Shown here: positions 1 through 7,360 of the stretch, in pieces | Layout: each line of letters begins with the position of its first letter | Position numbering within the stretch: the first letter of the stretch is position 1 | From: Mogibacterium sp. | Lineage (GTDB): Bacteria; Bacillota; Clostridia; Peptostreptococcales; Anaerovoracaceae | Assembly: GCA_016775335.1 (NCBI GenBank) | Contig: JAEUGJ010000033.1 | Span: 23,699-87,698 of the forward strand | Reading direction: 5' to 3' | Length of the DNA stretch: 64,000 nucleotides | Translations under genes and position numbers: made by a program | The notes under the pieces: generated by a model | The model's input: the letters and a program-made list of their open reading frames with translations, nothing else | What the model was told of the DNA's origin: nothing | Databases searched by the model: none

Positions 1-1
1 T

Positions 2-154
2 TCGGTTCAGGACATTCAGCATCAGATTGGGTTGATTTCGGCTCAGGCGATATACAAATGGGAGCGGGGGCAGGCGCTACCTTCGCTGGACAATATCGTA
101 ATCCTGGCGAAATTGTACAAAGTCACTCTAGACGACTTGTTGGTAATCGAGTAG
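2..154 (+). CDS. XRE-family HTH regulator, C-terminal end (partial)
   Basis: The reading frame is open from the left edge of the window and stops at TAG 152-154, giving the last 50 residues of a protein whose start lies outside. The visible part has the second half of a Cro/CI-type helix-turn-helix: an IGLISAQAIYKWERGQALPS recognition-helix stretch followed by LDNIVILAKLYKVTLDDLLV, the usual end of HTH_3 domains. Nothing follows the HTH, so in this protein the DNA-binding domain is C-terminal or the protein is very short. A hairpin terminator follows directly. The family assignment is secure; targets are unknown. Confidence 0.8.
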   Translation, partial: SVQDIQHQIGLISAQAIYKWERGQALPSLDNIVILAKLYKVTLDDLLVIE

Positions 155-170
155 TTAATTCAACGGTTGG

Positions 171-207
171 GAATCGGATTCTTTCGGGAATCCGATTTTC
201 ATTTTTT
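171..207 (+). terminator. Intrinsic terminator after the XRE regulator
   Basis: A stem AATCGGATTC / GAATCCGATT with a short TTTCGG-type loop is followed by a T-rich run (CATTTTTT). It separates the partial regulator from the downstream amidohydrolase gene. Confidence 0.8.
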
Positions 208-214
208 GTAGAAT

Positions 215-232
215 ACTGGTATAATAGCCAGT
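215..232 (+). promoter_or_regulatory. Extended -10 promoter with a flanking inverted repeat
   Basis: TGGTATAAT (217-225) is an extended -10 element; no convincing -35 is seen. The -10 lies inside an inverted repeat, ACTGG (215-219) and CCAGT (228-232), which could be an operator. It would drive the M20 hydrolase/ASKHA gene pair about 35 bases downstream. Confidence 0.5.
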
Positions 233-262
233 GAAAATATTGAGACAAGAGAGGTTAGTAAA

Positions 263-1522
263 ATGGAACACAATTATGAAGAACATCGGACGCACGCGGA
301 TCGAATTCAGAAGGATATTGACACCCTGGGCTCCTACAGCAGCGTGAAGACCATCGGATGTACCCGCTACACCTACACCAAAGAATTTGCTCAGGCGCGG
401 GATTACATCAAGCGGGAGATGGAGCAGGCGGGTCTGGAAGTCCGGGAAGATGCCGTTGGCACGGTGATTGGCCGGCTGGAAGGAACGAATCCGGAGCTTC
501 CGATTATCATGACGGGCAGCCATTTCGATACGGTAAAAACAGGCGGTCGTTATGATGGAACGGCCGGCGTGGTTGCGGCACTGGAAGTGGCGAGAACGAT
601 GCATGACGAGGGGTTCCGCCCCAAGAGAAGCATTGAGTTCGTCGCTCTTCCGGAAGAAGAAGGCGGCCGATTCGGTTCCGGATTGATGGCCAGCAGAGCC
701 ATGTGCGGAAAATTGTATCCGGATGAAACGGAACATCGGGACGAGAACGGCGTAACTCTGGCCGAAGCGATGAAGAAATACGGATTGGACCCGAATGCGA
801 TTGAAACGGCACAGAGAAAGCCGGAAGATATCGAAGCGTTCCTGGAACTTCATATCGAACAAGGCCCAATCCTGGAGAAAGAAGATGTAAAGGTGGGCAT
901 CGTGGACTCCATCGTCGGATTCCGATGCTTTGAGGTGCATGTACACGGACGTTCGGATCATGCCGGCAACACCCCGATGAACATGCGGGCGGACGCATTC
1001 CTGGCCGTGGCAAGAGCAGTAACGGCGGCAACGGCGAAGGCAGAAGAAATCGGTGAGAACACCGTGTTCACCTGCGGCGAAGTTCACGTGGCACCGGGTG
1101 CGTTTAACATCGTAGCGGAAGATGCTTGGATTAAATTGGACTGCCGAAGCCGGAAGATTTCCAATGTGGACCGGGTGCTGAAGGTGTTCTGGGAATCCAT
1201 GGATAAGAGCGTACGGGACTCGGAGGGTCTGTCCTATACGAAAGAACAGAAGGTCCATGCCAACCAGGTAGAGATGGACGAAGAAATCCGGAAAATGATT
1301 GAAGAAAACGCCCACAAAGCCGGTATCCGAACCTGGCACCTTCTTTCGGGCGCGGGTCACGATGCCATGGTAATGGCCTCCATCGCACGAACCGCCATGA
1401 TTTTCGTACCGAGCAAGGATGGCCGAAGCCACGTGCCGGAAGAATGGACGGACTGCGAAGATCTTCAGAAAGGCACGGAAACCCTATACCGCACGATGCG
1501 CGAGATGGCGGAAAAGGAATAG
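263..1522 (+). CDS. M20 family Zn-dependent amidohydrolase (N-carbamoyl-amino-acid hydrolase/allantoate amidohydrolase type)
   Basis: This 419-residue protein has the full metal-site set of the hydantoinase/carbamoylase branch of peptidase family M20: GSHFDT (His87), YDGTAG (Asp98), EEEGGRFGSG (Glu132/133), LELHIEQGP (His197), SDHAGNTPM (His233) and a late GAGHDAM histidine. Such enzymes hydrolyse N-carbamoyl-L-amino acids, beta-ureidopropionate or allantoate in the cytoplasm using two metal ions, with a lid domain that dimerises. The substrate cannot be read from the sequence. Length is normal for the family. The start ATG has a modest GAGAGG ribosome site. The stop is 3 bases before the next start, so the two genes are co-transcribed and probably translationally coupled. 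Confidence 0.9.
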   Translation: MEHNYEEHRTHADRIQKDIDTLGSYSSVKTIGCTRYTYTKEFAQARDYIKREMEQAGLEVREDAVGTVIGRLEGTNPELPIIMTGSHFDTVKTGGRYDGTAGVVAALEVARTMHDEGFRPKRSIEFVALPEEEGGRFGSGLMASRAMCGKLYPDETEHRDENGVTLAEAMKKYGLDPNAIETAQRKPEDIEAFLELHIEQGPILEKEDVKVGIVDSIVGFRCFEVHVHGRSDHAGNTPMNMRADAFLAVARAVTAATAKAEEIGENTVFTCGEVHVAPGAFNIVAEDAWIKLDCRSRKISNVDRVLKVFWESMDKSVRDSEGLSYTKEQKVHANQVEMDEEIRKMIEENAHKAGIRTWHLLSGAGHDAMVMASIARTAMIFVPSKDGRSHVPEEWTDCEDLQKGTETLYRTMREMAEKE

Positions 1523-1525
1523 AAT

Positions 1526-3151
1526 ATGCCTTTCGTAAAAGTAAACGGCAATCGCACCCTGGAGTGCGGCGTGGGAATGAACCTCATGACGCTGCTGGTG
1601 CGCAGCGGATATGAGTTGAACAATGCCTGCGGCGGAAGAGGGGTGTGCGGCAAGTGCAAGGTGCAGATTCCGAATACTTCGGAGTCCGCACTCTCGAAAA
1701 CGGAGAAGATGTTTCTGACGCCGGAAGAGCAGCGGCAGGGAATCCGCTTGGCCTGCATGGTGCGAGTCCGTCAAGATATGGAAGTGGAAACCCTTTCCCG
1801 GGAAAGAGAATATGCCGTCCTGGCAGAGGGACACTTGCCGGAATGGGTAACGGAACATTCGAAAGATGCCGCGGGGCCCGATGAATACGGCATTGCGGCG
1901 GACGTGGGCACCACCACGGTGGTGTGCCGCTTGGTTCATCTGGAAACGGGGAAAACGACGGATACGGCGGCATCCGTAAACGATCAGAAGAAGCTCGGTT
2001 TGGACGTGCTGAGCCGAATCAGCTACGAGCAAGACCATCCGGAATCCGGGCGGAAAGAACTACAGGAAGCGATCGTGGGAAATCTGAATCGTCTGATTGC
2101 GCAAATGTGCCGCCGGCAGGAGCTTTCCACGGAAAGCATCCGGCGAATTGCAGTCAGCGGAAACTGCACCATGGTGCACATGCTGCTGGGCGCGGATGCG
2201 GTGCCGTTGGGCAAAGCCCCGTTTCTCCCGGTGCTGAAGGGACCGCAAAGATGCCTCGCCGGAGAAATCGGTTTGAAGCCGGAAAGAGCGGAGTTGTACT
2301 GCATTCCGGCGGTGTCCGCCTATATCGGCGGGGATATCGTCGCCGGTGCTTACATATGCGGGCTGAAGGATCTTTCCGGTAACGTGCTCTTTGTAGATAT
2401 CGGAACCAACGGCGAAATTGTGTTGGCTCGAGACGGCAAAATGAACTCCTGCTCCTGCGCCGCCGGCCCGGCTTTGGAGGGAATGAACATCCACCATGGA
2501 ATGAGAGGCGAGACCGGGGCCATTGAAGATGTAGAAATCCGGCCGGACGAAATTCATCTGAAGGTCATTGGAGGCGGCCCGGCGGAGGGAATCTGCGGAA
2601 GCGGTATCCTGGCCGGGATTAAAGAACTCCTCCGATGCGGTGTTCTTCGAAAAAGCGGAGCCTTTGTGCATCCGGACCGGCTGCCGGAGGGAGACGACCG
2701 AAAAAAATATCTGCACGTGAATCCGGAGGATGGTACGCGCAGTGTGTTCCTTCAGGAGAATCCGGTTCCCGTGGAGATTACCCAGAAGGATGTTCGCCAG
2801 GTACAGCTGGCAAAGGGGGCCATTCGCTCCGGTATTGAAATTCTTCTGGAGAACAACGGACTGGAACCTTCCATGCTGGACGAGGTGATGATTGCGGGGC
2901 AGTTCGGATCCCATCTTCCGCCGGAGGACCTCACCGGAGTGGGCATCCTTCCGGAAGAAACTCGGGAACGAATTCATTACGTAGGGAATACCGCCCTTAC
3001 CGGTGCTGTTGCGGCCCTTCTTTCCGTAGGCATTCGGAAGGAAATGGAGGCACTGGCCGAGGAAATCGGATACACGGAATTGGGTGAAACTCCGGAATAT
3101 GAGTATCGACTGGCGGAATGGCTGGAGTTTCCGAAATGCAGACTTGACTAA
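1526..3151 (+). CDS. 2Fe-2S ferredoxin/ASKHA-domain protein (RACo/corrinoid-activation type, DUF4445)
   Basis: The 541-residue protein begins with a plant-type ferredoxin domain with ligands Cys35, Cys41, Cys44 (CGGRGVCGKC) and Cys77 (RLACMV). An actin-like ATPase region follows, with a phosphate-binding DVGTTTVV motif near residue 123 and a second FVDIGTNGEI motif near 290, then GICGSGI and a C-terminal AGQFGSHL segment. This is the architecture of reductive activators of corrinoid proteins (RACo, RamA relatives), which use ATP to drive electron transfer to Co(II) corrinoids. No corrinoid protein or methyltransferase is encoded nearby; the partner gene is an M20 amidohydrolase, so the true acceptor is open. 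It is a short member, lacking much of the linker region of longer RACo proteins. Confidence 0.87.
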   Translation: MPFVKVNGNRTLECGVGMNLMTLLVRSGYELNNACGGRGVCGKCKVQIPNTSESALSKTEKMFLTPEEQRQGIRLACMVRVRQDMEVETLSREREYAVLAEGHLPEWVTEHSKDAAGPDEYGIAADVGTTTVVCRLVHLETGKTTDTAASVNDQKKLGLDVLSRISYEQDHPESGRKELQEAIVGNLNRLIAQMCRRQELSTESIRRIAVSGNCTMVHMLLGADAVPLGKAPFLPVLKGPQRCLAGEIGLKPERAELYCIPAVSAYIGGDIVAGAYICGLKDLSGNVLFVDIGTNGEIVLARDGKMNSCSCAAGPALEGMNIHHGMRGETGAIEDVEIRPDEIHLKVIGGGPAEGICGSGILAGIKELLRCGVLRKSGAFVHPDRLPEGDDRKKYLHVNPEDGTRSVFLQENPVPVEITQKDVRQVQLAKGAIRSGIEILLENNGLEPSMLDEVMIAGQFGSHLPPEDLTGVGILPEETRERIHYVGNTALTGAVAALLSVGIRKEMEALAEEIGYTELGETPEYEYRLAEWLEFPKCRLD

Positions 3152-3165
3152 ATTTGTATAGTTGC

Positions 3166-3193
3166 TTGCATAATGGATTTTTTGTGGTATCAT
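3166..3193 (+). promoter_or_regulatory. Putative promoter of the VWA-MoxR-LRR operon
   Basis: TTGCAT (3166-3171) and TATCAT (3188-3193) are 16 bases apart. The predicted transcript start would be near 3200, almost on the first ATG, so the mRNA may be leaderless or translation may begin at the next ATG (3233). Confidence 0.45.
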
Positions 3194-3199
3194 CATTAC

Positions 3200-4558
3200 A
3201 TGAGAAATAATGAAGAGACAAAACAGAATCAGATGATTTCAATCGCCGAGGACGTGCTCCGGGCAGCGAAGGACCGAATCGTTGCCAACATGCGCTTTAT
3301 GGACTCGGCGATTTTTGCGTTGCGAGAAGAGTGCGATGCGAACCGGGAGGGCGTGTTCGGCACGGACGGTGCGGTCCTGTATTATTCCCCGGATTACGTA
3401 ATCGCACTGGGGCGAGACGGGATATCGGAGATGATGCACGCCTATATGCACCTTTTGCTCCACTGCATGTTTCGCCACTGTAAGAATCCGCCGGAGAATC
3501 GGCAGCTGTGGGATATCGCCGCGGACATGGCGGCGGAAGCGCTGATCCAATCCTTTGAGATGGATTCCTTCCGGCACCGCCGGGAGGAAGAACAGCGGGA
3601 TGCGCTGGCTCAAGTTCGGCGGGAAACGGAAGGCCTGTCTGCGGAGCGAATTTATCGGTGGCTGGCGTCCGGGAACCGACAGACGGAAGAAGTGCAGCGG
3701 CTGGGGGATTTATTCCGGGTAGACGACCACGGCCTTTGGTATCCGGCAAATTCTAATTTTCTGAAGCCGGAGGATGCACAGGATTCGGAAGATTCAAAGG
3801 AGAATTCGACAGAACTGCGGCAGGAGACCGATATGCCGGACTGGGACCGCATTGCCCAGATGGTGAAAATCTCTCTAGAGACGGAAAACCGGGGCGCGGA
3901 GCGGGGAGAACTCCTCTCCGCCCTCAATGCACGGACGGAAAAGCACATGGATTACAGCACCTTTCTTCGGAAGTTCACCCTGTTCCGGGAGAACCTGAAG
4001 GTGGATGACAGTGAATTCGATTACATTTTCTACACCTACGGGTTGGAGCTGTACGGCGATATGCCGCTGGTGGAGCCGCTGGAATATGCCGATGAGCGGA
4101 CCATATCGGACTTCGTCATCGTTATCGACACGTCGGCATCCACCCAGGGAAAACTGGTGGAGCGTTTCGTGCAGCGCACCTTCGACATGCTGCAGGAAAG
4201 CCGGGAAATCAAGAACCGGTTCAACATTCACTTGATTCAGTGCGATGCGGCGGTGCAGGAAGACCGCATCCTTCGCACCCGGGAGGATGTGCACCGGTAT
4301 CTGGAAAACATGGAACTGAAAGGTCTGGGCGGCACGGATTATCGGCCGGCCTTCCATTATATAAACAATCTAGTGGAACGGGGAGAGTTCCGGCACCTTC
4401 AGGGTGTGCTGTACTTTACCGACGGAAAAGGCATCTTTCCCCGCCGGAAACCGCCTTACGACACGGCGTTTATTTTTGAAGACGATGCGGCGGCATCGGA
4501 GGCAAAGGTCCCTTCCTGGGGAATGAAAGTGGTATTTGGAGGCAAGGATGAATATTGA
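3200..4558 (+). CDS. VWA-like domain protein with N-terminal DUF2201-type metallopeptidase-like domain
   Basis: Residues about 10-120 match the putative metallopeptidase domain found with VWA-like DUF2201 proteins. The motif normally reading HExxH is His80-Ala-Tyr-Met-His84 here, so the catalytic Glu is absent and peptidase activity is unlikely. WDIAADMAAEALI follows, as in the family. From about residue 305 there is a VWA-like fold with an intact metal-ion site: DTSAS, GLGGTD and the Asp in YFTDGKG. The next gene is a MoxR-type ATPase overlapping by 11 bases, the usual partner of such proteins (compare RavA-ViaA). The start is uncertain: ATG 3200 is chosen over TTG/ATG codons upstream because those lie inside the promoter; ATG 3233 is possible. 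Confidence 0.8.
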   Translation: MRNNEETKQNQMISIAEDVLRAAKDRIVANMRFMDSAIFALREECDANREGVFGTDGAVLYYSPDYVIALGRDGISEMMHAYMHLLLHCMFRHCKNPPENRQLWDIAADMAAEALIQSFEMDSFRHRREEEQRDALAQVRRETEGLSAERIYRWLASGNRQTEEVQRLGDLFRVDDHGLWYPANSNFLKPEDAQDSEDSKENSTELRQETDMPDWDRIAQMVKISLETENRGAERGELLSALNARTEKHMDYSTFLRKFTLFRENLKVDDSEFDYIFYTYGLELYGDMPLVEPLEYADERTISDFVIVIDTSASTQGKLVERFVQRTFDMLQESREIKNRFNIHLIQCDAAVQEDRILRTREDVHRYLENMELKGLGGTDYRPAFHYINNLVERGEFRHLQGVLYFTDGKGIFPRRKPPYDTAFIFEDDAAASEAKVPSWGMKVVFGGKDEY

Positions 4559-6062
4559 AGAAGCGAAGAAACAAGTAAAATATGCGGTAATTTCCTATCT
4601 GTCGAAGGACGAGTTCGGGGAATACCGGATTCCGGTGGAGCGGCAGCGGCCGATTTTTCTCATGGGTCCTCCGGGAATCGGAAAGACGGATATCATGAAT
4701 CAGGTGGCGGAGGAGATGAACATCGCCGTGGTTTCCTATTCCATGAGCCATCACACTCGGCAGAGCGCTTTGGGACTGCCGTTCATTGCGGACAAGGAAT
4801 ACGGCGGCCGGAAGTATCGAACCACGGAATACACCATGAGTGAAATCATCGCCAGCCTGTACGACGTGATGGAAGAAACGGGAAAGAAGGAAGGCATCCT
4901 CTTCCTGGATGAAATCAACTGCGTATCGGAGACGCTGGCGCCGTCCATGCTGCAGTTTCTCCAATACAAGGTGTTCGGACGTCACGCCATTCCGGAGGGC
5001 TGGGTTATCGTCACCGCCGGAAATCCGCCGGAATACAACAACTCCGTGCGAGAGTTCGACCTGGCAACGCTGGACCGTCTGAAGCGAATTGATGTGGAGC
5101 CGGATTTCGGCGCCTGGTGGAAGTACGCCCAGAACCAGGAGGTGCACACTGCGGTGCTCACCTATTTGGAAATTAAAAAAGATGATTTCTACTCCGTGGA
5201 GACGACGGTGGACGGGAAGGAGTTCGTCACCGCCCGGAGCTGGGTGGATCTGTCCGACATGATGAAGCTCTATGAGGAGCACGATATTCCGGTGAACTTG
5301 GAGCTGATCCGCCAGTACGTTCAGAACGAACGGATCGCCCGGGATTTCTCCGCTTACTACGACCTGTTCTACCGCTACCGGAAGGATTACCGCATTGACG
5401 ATATTCTGAAAGGCGCGGTGGAGGATGACGTTCGCACGAGAGCGCAGGAATCATCCTTCGACGAACGGATTACCGTGATTCGCCTTCTGATGGACTCGCT
5501 CTCCGGGGATTTCCGAAAGGTCAACGAGTGCGGCGAAGCGCTGAATCGTTTTCTCCTGTCCATAAAAGAAAATAACCGCCGGCTGGCAGCCGCGTCCGTT
5601 CCGGAGGCGGTGGAGATTCTGCGGGAGACGGAAGAAACCATCGAAACAAAAATCCGCCGGGAGAGAAAATCCAAATCCGTTTCTTCCAAAGAACTTCGGC
5701 TGGAGAAACTCCATCTGAAATATCTGGAGGAGCTGTCTCTCACCCTGCAGAGGGATTCCATGGATGAACCGGCATCGGATGCGGTGTCGCGGATTCGGGA
5801 ATTTATCGCGCCGAATCAGGCAGAACGAAAGAAGCTGGCGGAAGAAGCCGGAAACCGATTGGAAGCCGCCTTTGATTTTGTCCGGGACGCCTACGGGGAG
5901 AACGAAATGATTATTTTTGTCACCTCCCTGACGGAAAATCGGGAAAGTGCGGGATACATCGGAACGTACGGATCGGAGAGCTACTACAAATACAACAAGG
6001 AGCTGCTGCTGAACGACCGGGAGGACGAGCTGGTTCGAAAGATTCGGGAACTGGAGGTTTGA
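4548..6062 (+). CDS. MoxR-type AAA+ ATPase with long C-terminal extension
   Basis: The 504-residue protein has Walker A GPPGIGKT at residues 40-47, Walker B GILFLDEIN near 120 and the sensor-1 VTAGNPPEYNNSV stretch. These are features of MoxR-family AAA+ ATPases, which act as chaperones that remodel or activate other proteins together with a VWA partner. The AAA+ core covers about the first 290 residues; the remaining 200 are charged and partly coiled-coil, with no domain I can name. ATG 4548 is chosen because GGAGG lies five bases upstream; it overlaps the VWA gene by 11 bases. The LRR gene starts one base after the stop. The three genes form one transcription unit. Confidence 0.85.
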   Translation: MNIEEAKKQVKYAVISYLSKDEFGEYRIPVERQRPIFLMGPPGIGKTDIMNQVAEEMNIAVVSYSMSHHTRQSALGLPFIADKEYGGRKYRTTEYTMSEIIASLYDVMEETGKKEGILFLDEINCVSETLAPSMLQFLQYKVFGRHAIPEGWVIVTAGNPPEYNNSVREFDLATLDRLKRIDVEPDFGAWWKYAQNQEVHTAVLTYLEIKKDDFYSVETTVDGKEFVTARSWVDLSDMMKLYEEHDIPVNLELIRQYVQNERIARDFSAYYDLFYRYRKDYRIDDILKGAVEDDVRTRAQESSFDERITVIRLLMDSLSGDFRKVNECGEALNRFLLSIKENNRRLAAASVPEAVEILRETEETIETKIRRERKSKSVSSKELRLEKLHLKYLEELSLTLQRDSMDEPASDAVSRIREFIAPNQAERKKLAEEAGNRLEAAFDFVRDAYGENEMIIFVTSLTENRESAGYIGTYGSESYYKYNKELLLNDREDELVRKIRELEV

Positions 6063-6063
6063 T

Positions 6064-6825
6064 ATGCCCACTTTAATGCTTCGGGAAACTTTGATCAGTT
6101 ACGATAATCGCTATGAGCATTACACCGTGCCGGCCCATATTCGGAATATATCTGCCAACTGCTTCAACGAGCGGTGGGAGCTGCAGTGGCTGACGCTGCC
6201 GGAGCACCTGGAAGAGTTGGGGGATAACGCTTTCCGGATGTGCATTAATTTGAAACGCATCGATATGCCGGTGCGCATCGAGAAGGTGGGGCGCGCGCTG
6301 TTCAGCTATTGCAGAAATTTAAAGTCCGTTTCACTGCCGGATGGAGTGGAAGAGATTGATTACGAGATGTTTCGGGAGTGCGGAGCGCTGCAGGAGGTTG
6401 TCCTGCCGGATTCGGTGGAACGGATCCACGGAAGTGCGTTCAGCAGCTGCGGAAGCCTGAAGTATCTGTCCTGCGGCACCGAGATTTTTGCGCTGCTGCC
6501 GGAAAAAGTGCAGCCCGCTGCGGCGCTGACCTATTTGGAACGGAAGGCGAAGGGAGATTCCCGGCTTCCCGAAATCCTGGAGCGGTACGTTCAGGAGAAG
6601 AAGGAACTGCTCCTGGAGATGGGGATTCAGCGAAACGATGTGCGAGGGATGCAGTATTTGCTGGAGAATTCGAATCCGGATGACGAGCTGCTGAGAAATT
6701 GTCAGGAAATCGCACAGCGGAATCATCGAACGGAAATCGGGGCATTGATTCTGGAGGCGTTGGAAAAGAATCGGGAATCTGCGAGGGAGGACGCTTTGGA
6801 CTGGGACCCTTTCGGTGACTTGTAG
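6064..6825 (+). CDS. BspA-type leucine-rich-repeat protein (LRR_5)
   Basis: The 253-residue protein has about five copies of the 23-residue BspA-like repeat between residues 20 and 145, for example LPEHLEELGDNAFRMCINLK and LPDSVERIHGSAFSSCGSLK. The C-terminal 100 residues are charged and helical with no recognised domain. There is no signal peptide or membrane segment, so it is cytoplasmic, unlike most BspA-type surface proteins. It is translationally coupled to the MoxR ATPase (one base between stop and start). A protein-binding or substrate-adaptor role for the VWA/MoxR pair is an inference from context only. Confidence 0.75.
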   Translation: MPTLMLRETLISYDNRYEHYTVPAHIRNISANCFNERWELQWLTLPEHLEELGDNAFRMCINLKRIDMPVRIEKVGRALFSYCRNLKSVSLPDGVEEIDYEMFRECGALQEVVLPDSVERIHGSAFSSCGSLKYLSCGTEIFALLPEKVQPAAALTYLERKAKGDSRLPEILERYVQEKKELLLEMGIQRNDVRGMQYLLENSNPDDELLRNCQEIAQRNHRTEIGALILEALEKNRESAREDALDWDPFGDL

Positions 6826-6873
6826 AGTCGGAAAAATAAGGGGGATGAAAGCTTTTTTTGGCGGAAATAATTA

Positions 6874-6902
6874 TAGACAAACCCCTTTTGGTATGGTATT
6901 AT
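6874..6902 (+). promoter_or_regulatory. rpsO promoter
   Basis: TAGACA (6874-6879), a 17-base spacer and TATTAT (6897-6902). It lies directly before the structured rpsO leader. Confidence 0.75.
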
Positions 6903-6924
6903 ATTTGAGCTGATTAATTTTCAT

Positions 6925-6971
6925 ACCTCTGCTTCGGCGGTACGCTGCTCCGGCGGCTGCGATGCTGAGGT
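6925..6971 (+). ncRNA. Putative ribosomal protein S15 leader (autoregulatory three-way junction)
   Basis: Between promoter and rpsO, ACCTC (6925-6929) can pair with GAGGT (6967-6971). This encloses a CTGC-TTCG-GCGG hairpin and a second GCTG/CGGC hairpin, which makes a small three-way junction. S15 represses its own mRNA in many bacteria through leaders that mimic its 16S rRNA three-way junction site. Fold and position are seen; S15 binding is inferred. Confidence 0.5.
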
Positions 6972-6996
6972 GAATAGTAAGAAAAGGAGAAACGAA

Positions 6997-7263
6997 ATGA
7001 TTACAAAGGAAATCAAGAACAACATCATCGAAGAGTACAAGACCCACGAAGGAGATACCGGTTCCCCGGAGGTACAGGTTGCAATTCTGACTTACAGAAT
7101 CAACGATCTGAACGAGCACCTGAAGGAACACCACAAGGATTTCCATTCCAGAAGAGGTCTGCTGAAGATGGTAGGTCAGAGAAGAAATCTGCTGAAGTAT
7201 CTGAAGGATACCGATATCGAAAGATACAGAAGCCTGATTGCTCGTCTTGGACTCAGAAAATAG
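6997..7263 (+). CDS. rpsO: 30S ribosomal protein S15
   Basis: The 88-residue protein is a full-length S15: [20 protein letters not shown], then [29 protein letters not shown] and a C-terminal IARLGLRK. It is a primary binder of the central domain of 16S rRNA. ATG 6997 is preceded by AAGGAG at good spacing. Arginine codons are almost all AGA, typical here of highly expressed genes. It has its own promoter, a probable autoregulatory leader and a strong terminator before pnp, the classical rpsO-pnp arrangement. Confidence 0.98.
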   Translation: MITKEIKNNIIEEYKTHEGDTGSPEVQVAILTYRINDLNEHLKEHHKDFHSRRGLLKMVGQRRNLLKYLKDTDIERYRSLIARLGLRK

Positions 7264-7270
7264 TTACTGG

Positions 7271-7302
7271 ATAAAGCGGGAATCTTCCCGCTTTATTTTG
7301 TA
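7271..7302 (+). terminator. rpsO terminator
   Basis: A 10-bp stem ATAAAGCGGG / CCCGCTTTAT with a six-base loop is followed by TTTTG. Some transcripts may read through into pnp. Confidence 0.9.
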
Positions 7303-7360
7303 TTATAAGAAGAATCCCAAAGTTATAGTAAGTGATTAACAGGAAGGAGTTGTTAATTTA

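Noticed and set aside
3173..3199. Upstream ATG for the VWA protein
   Set aside because: It lies between the -35 and -10 boxes of the likely promoter and the encoded residues are not conserved-looking; ATG 3200 or 3233 is preferred.
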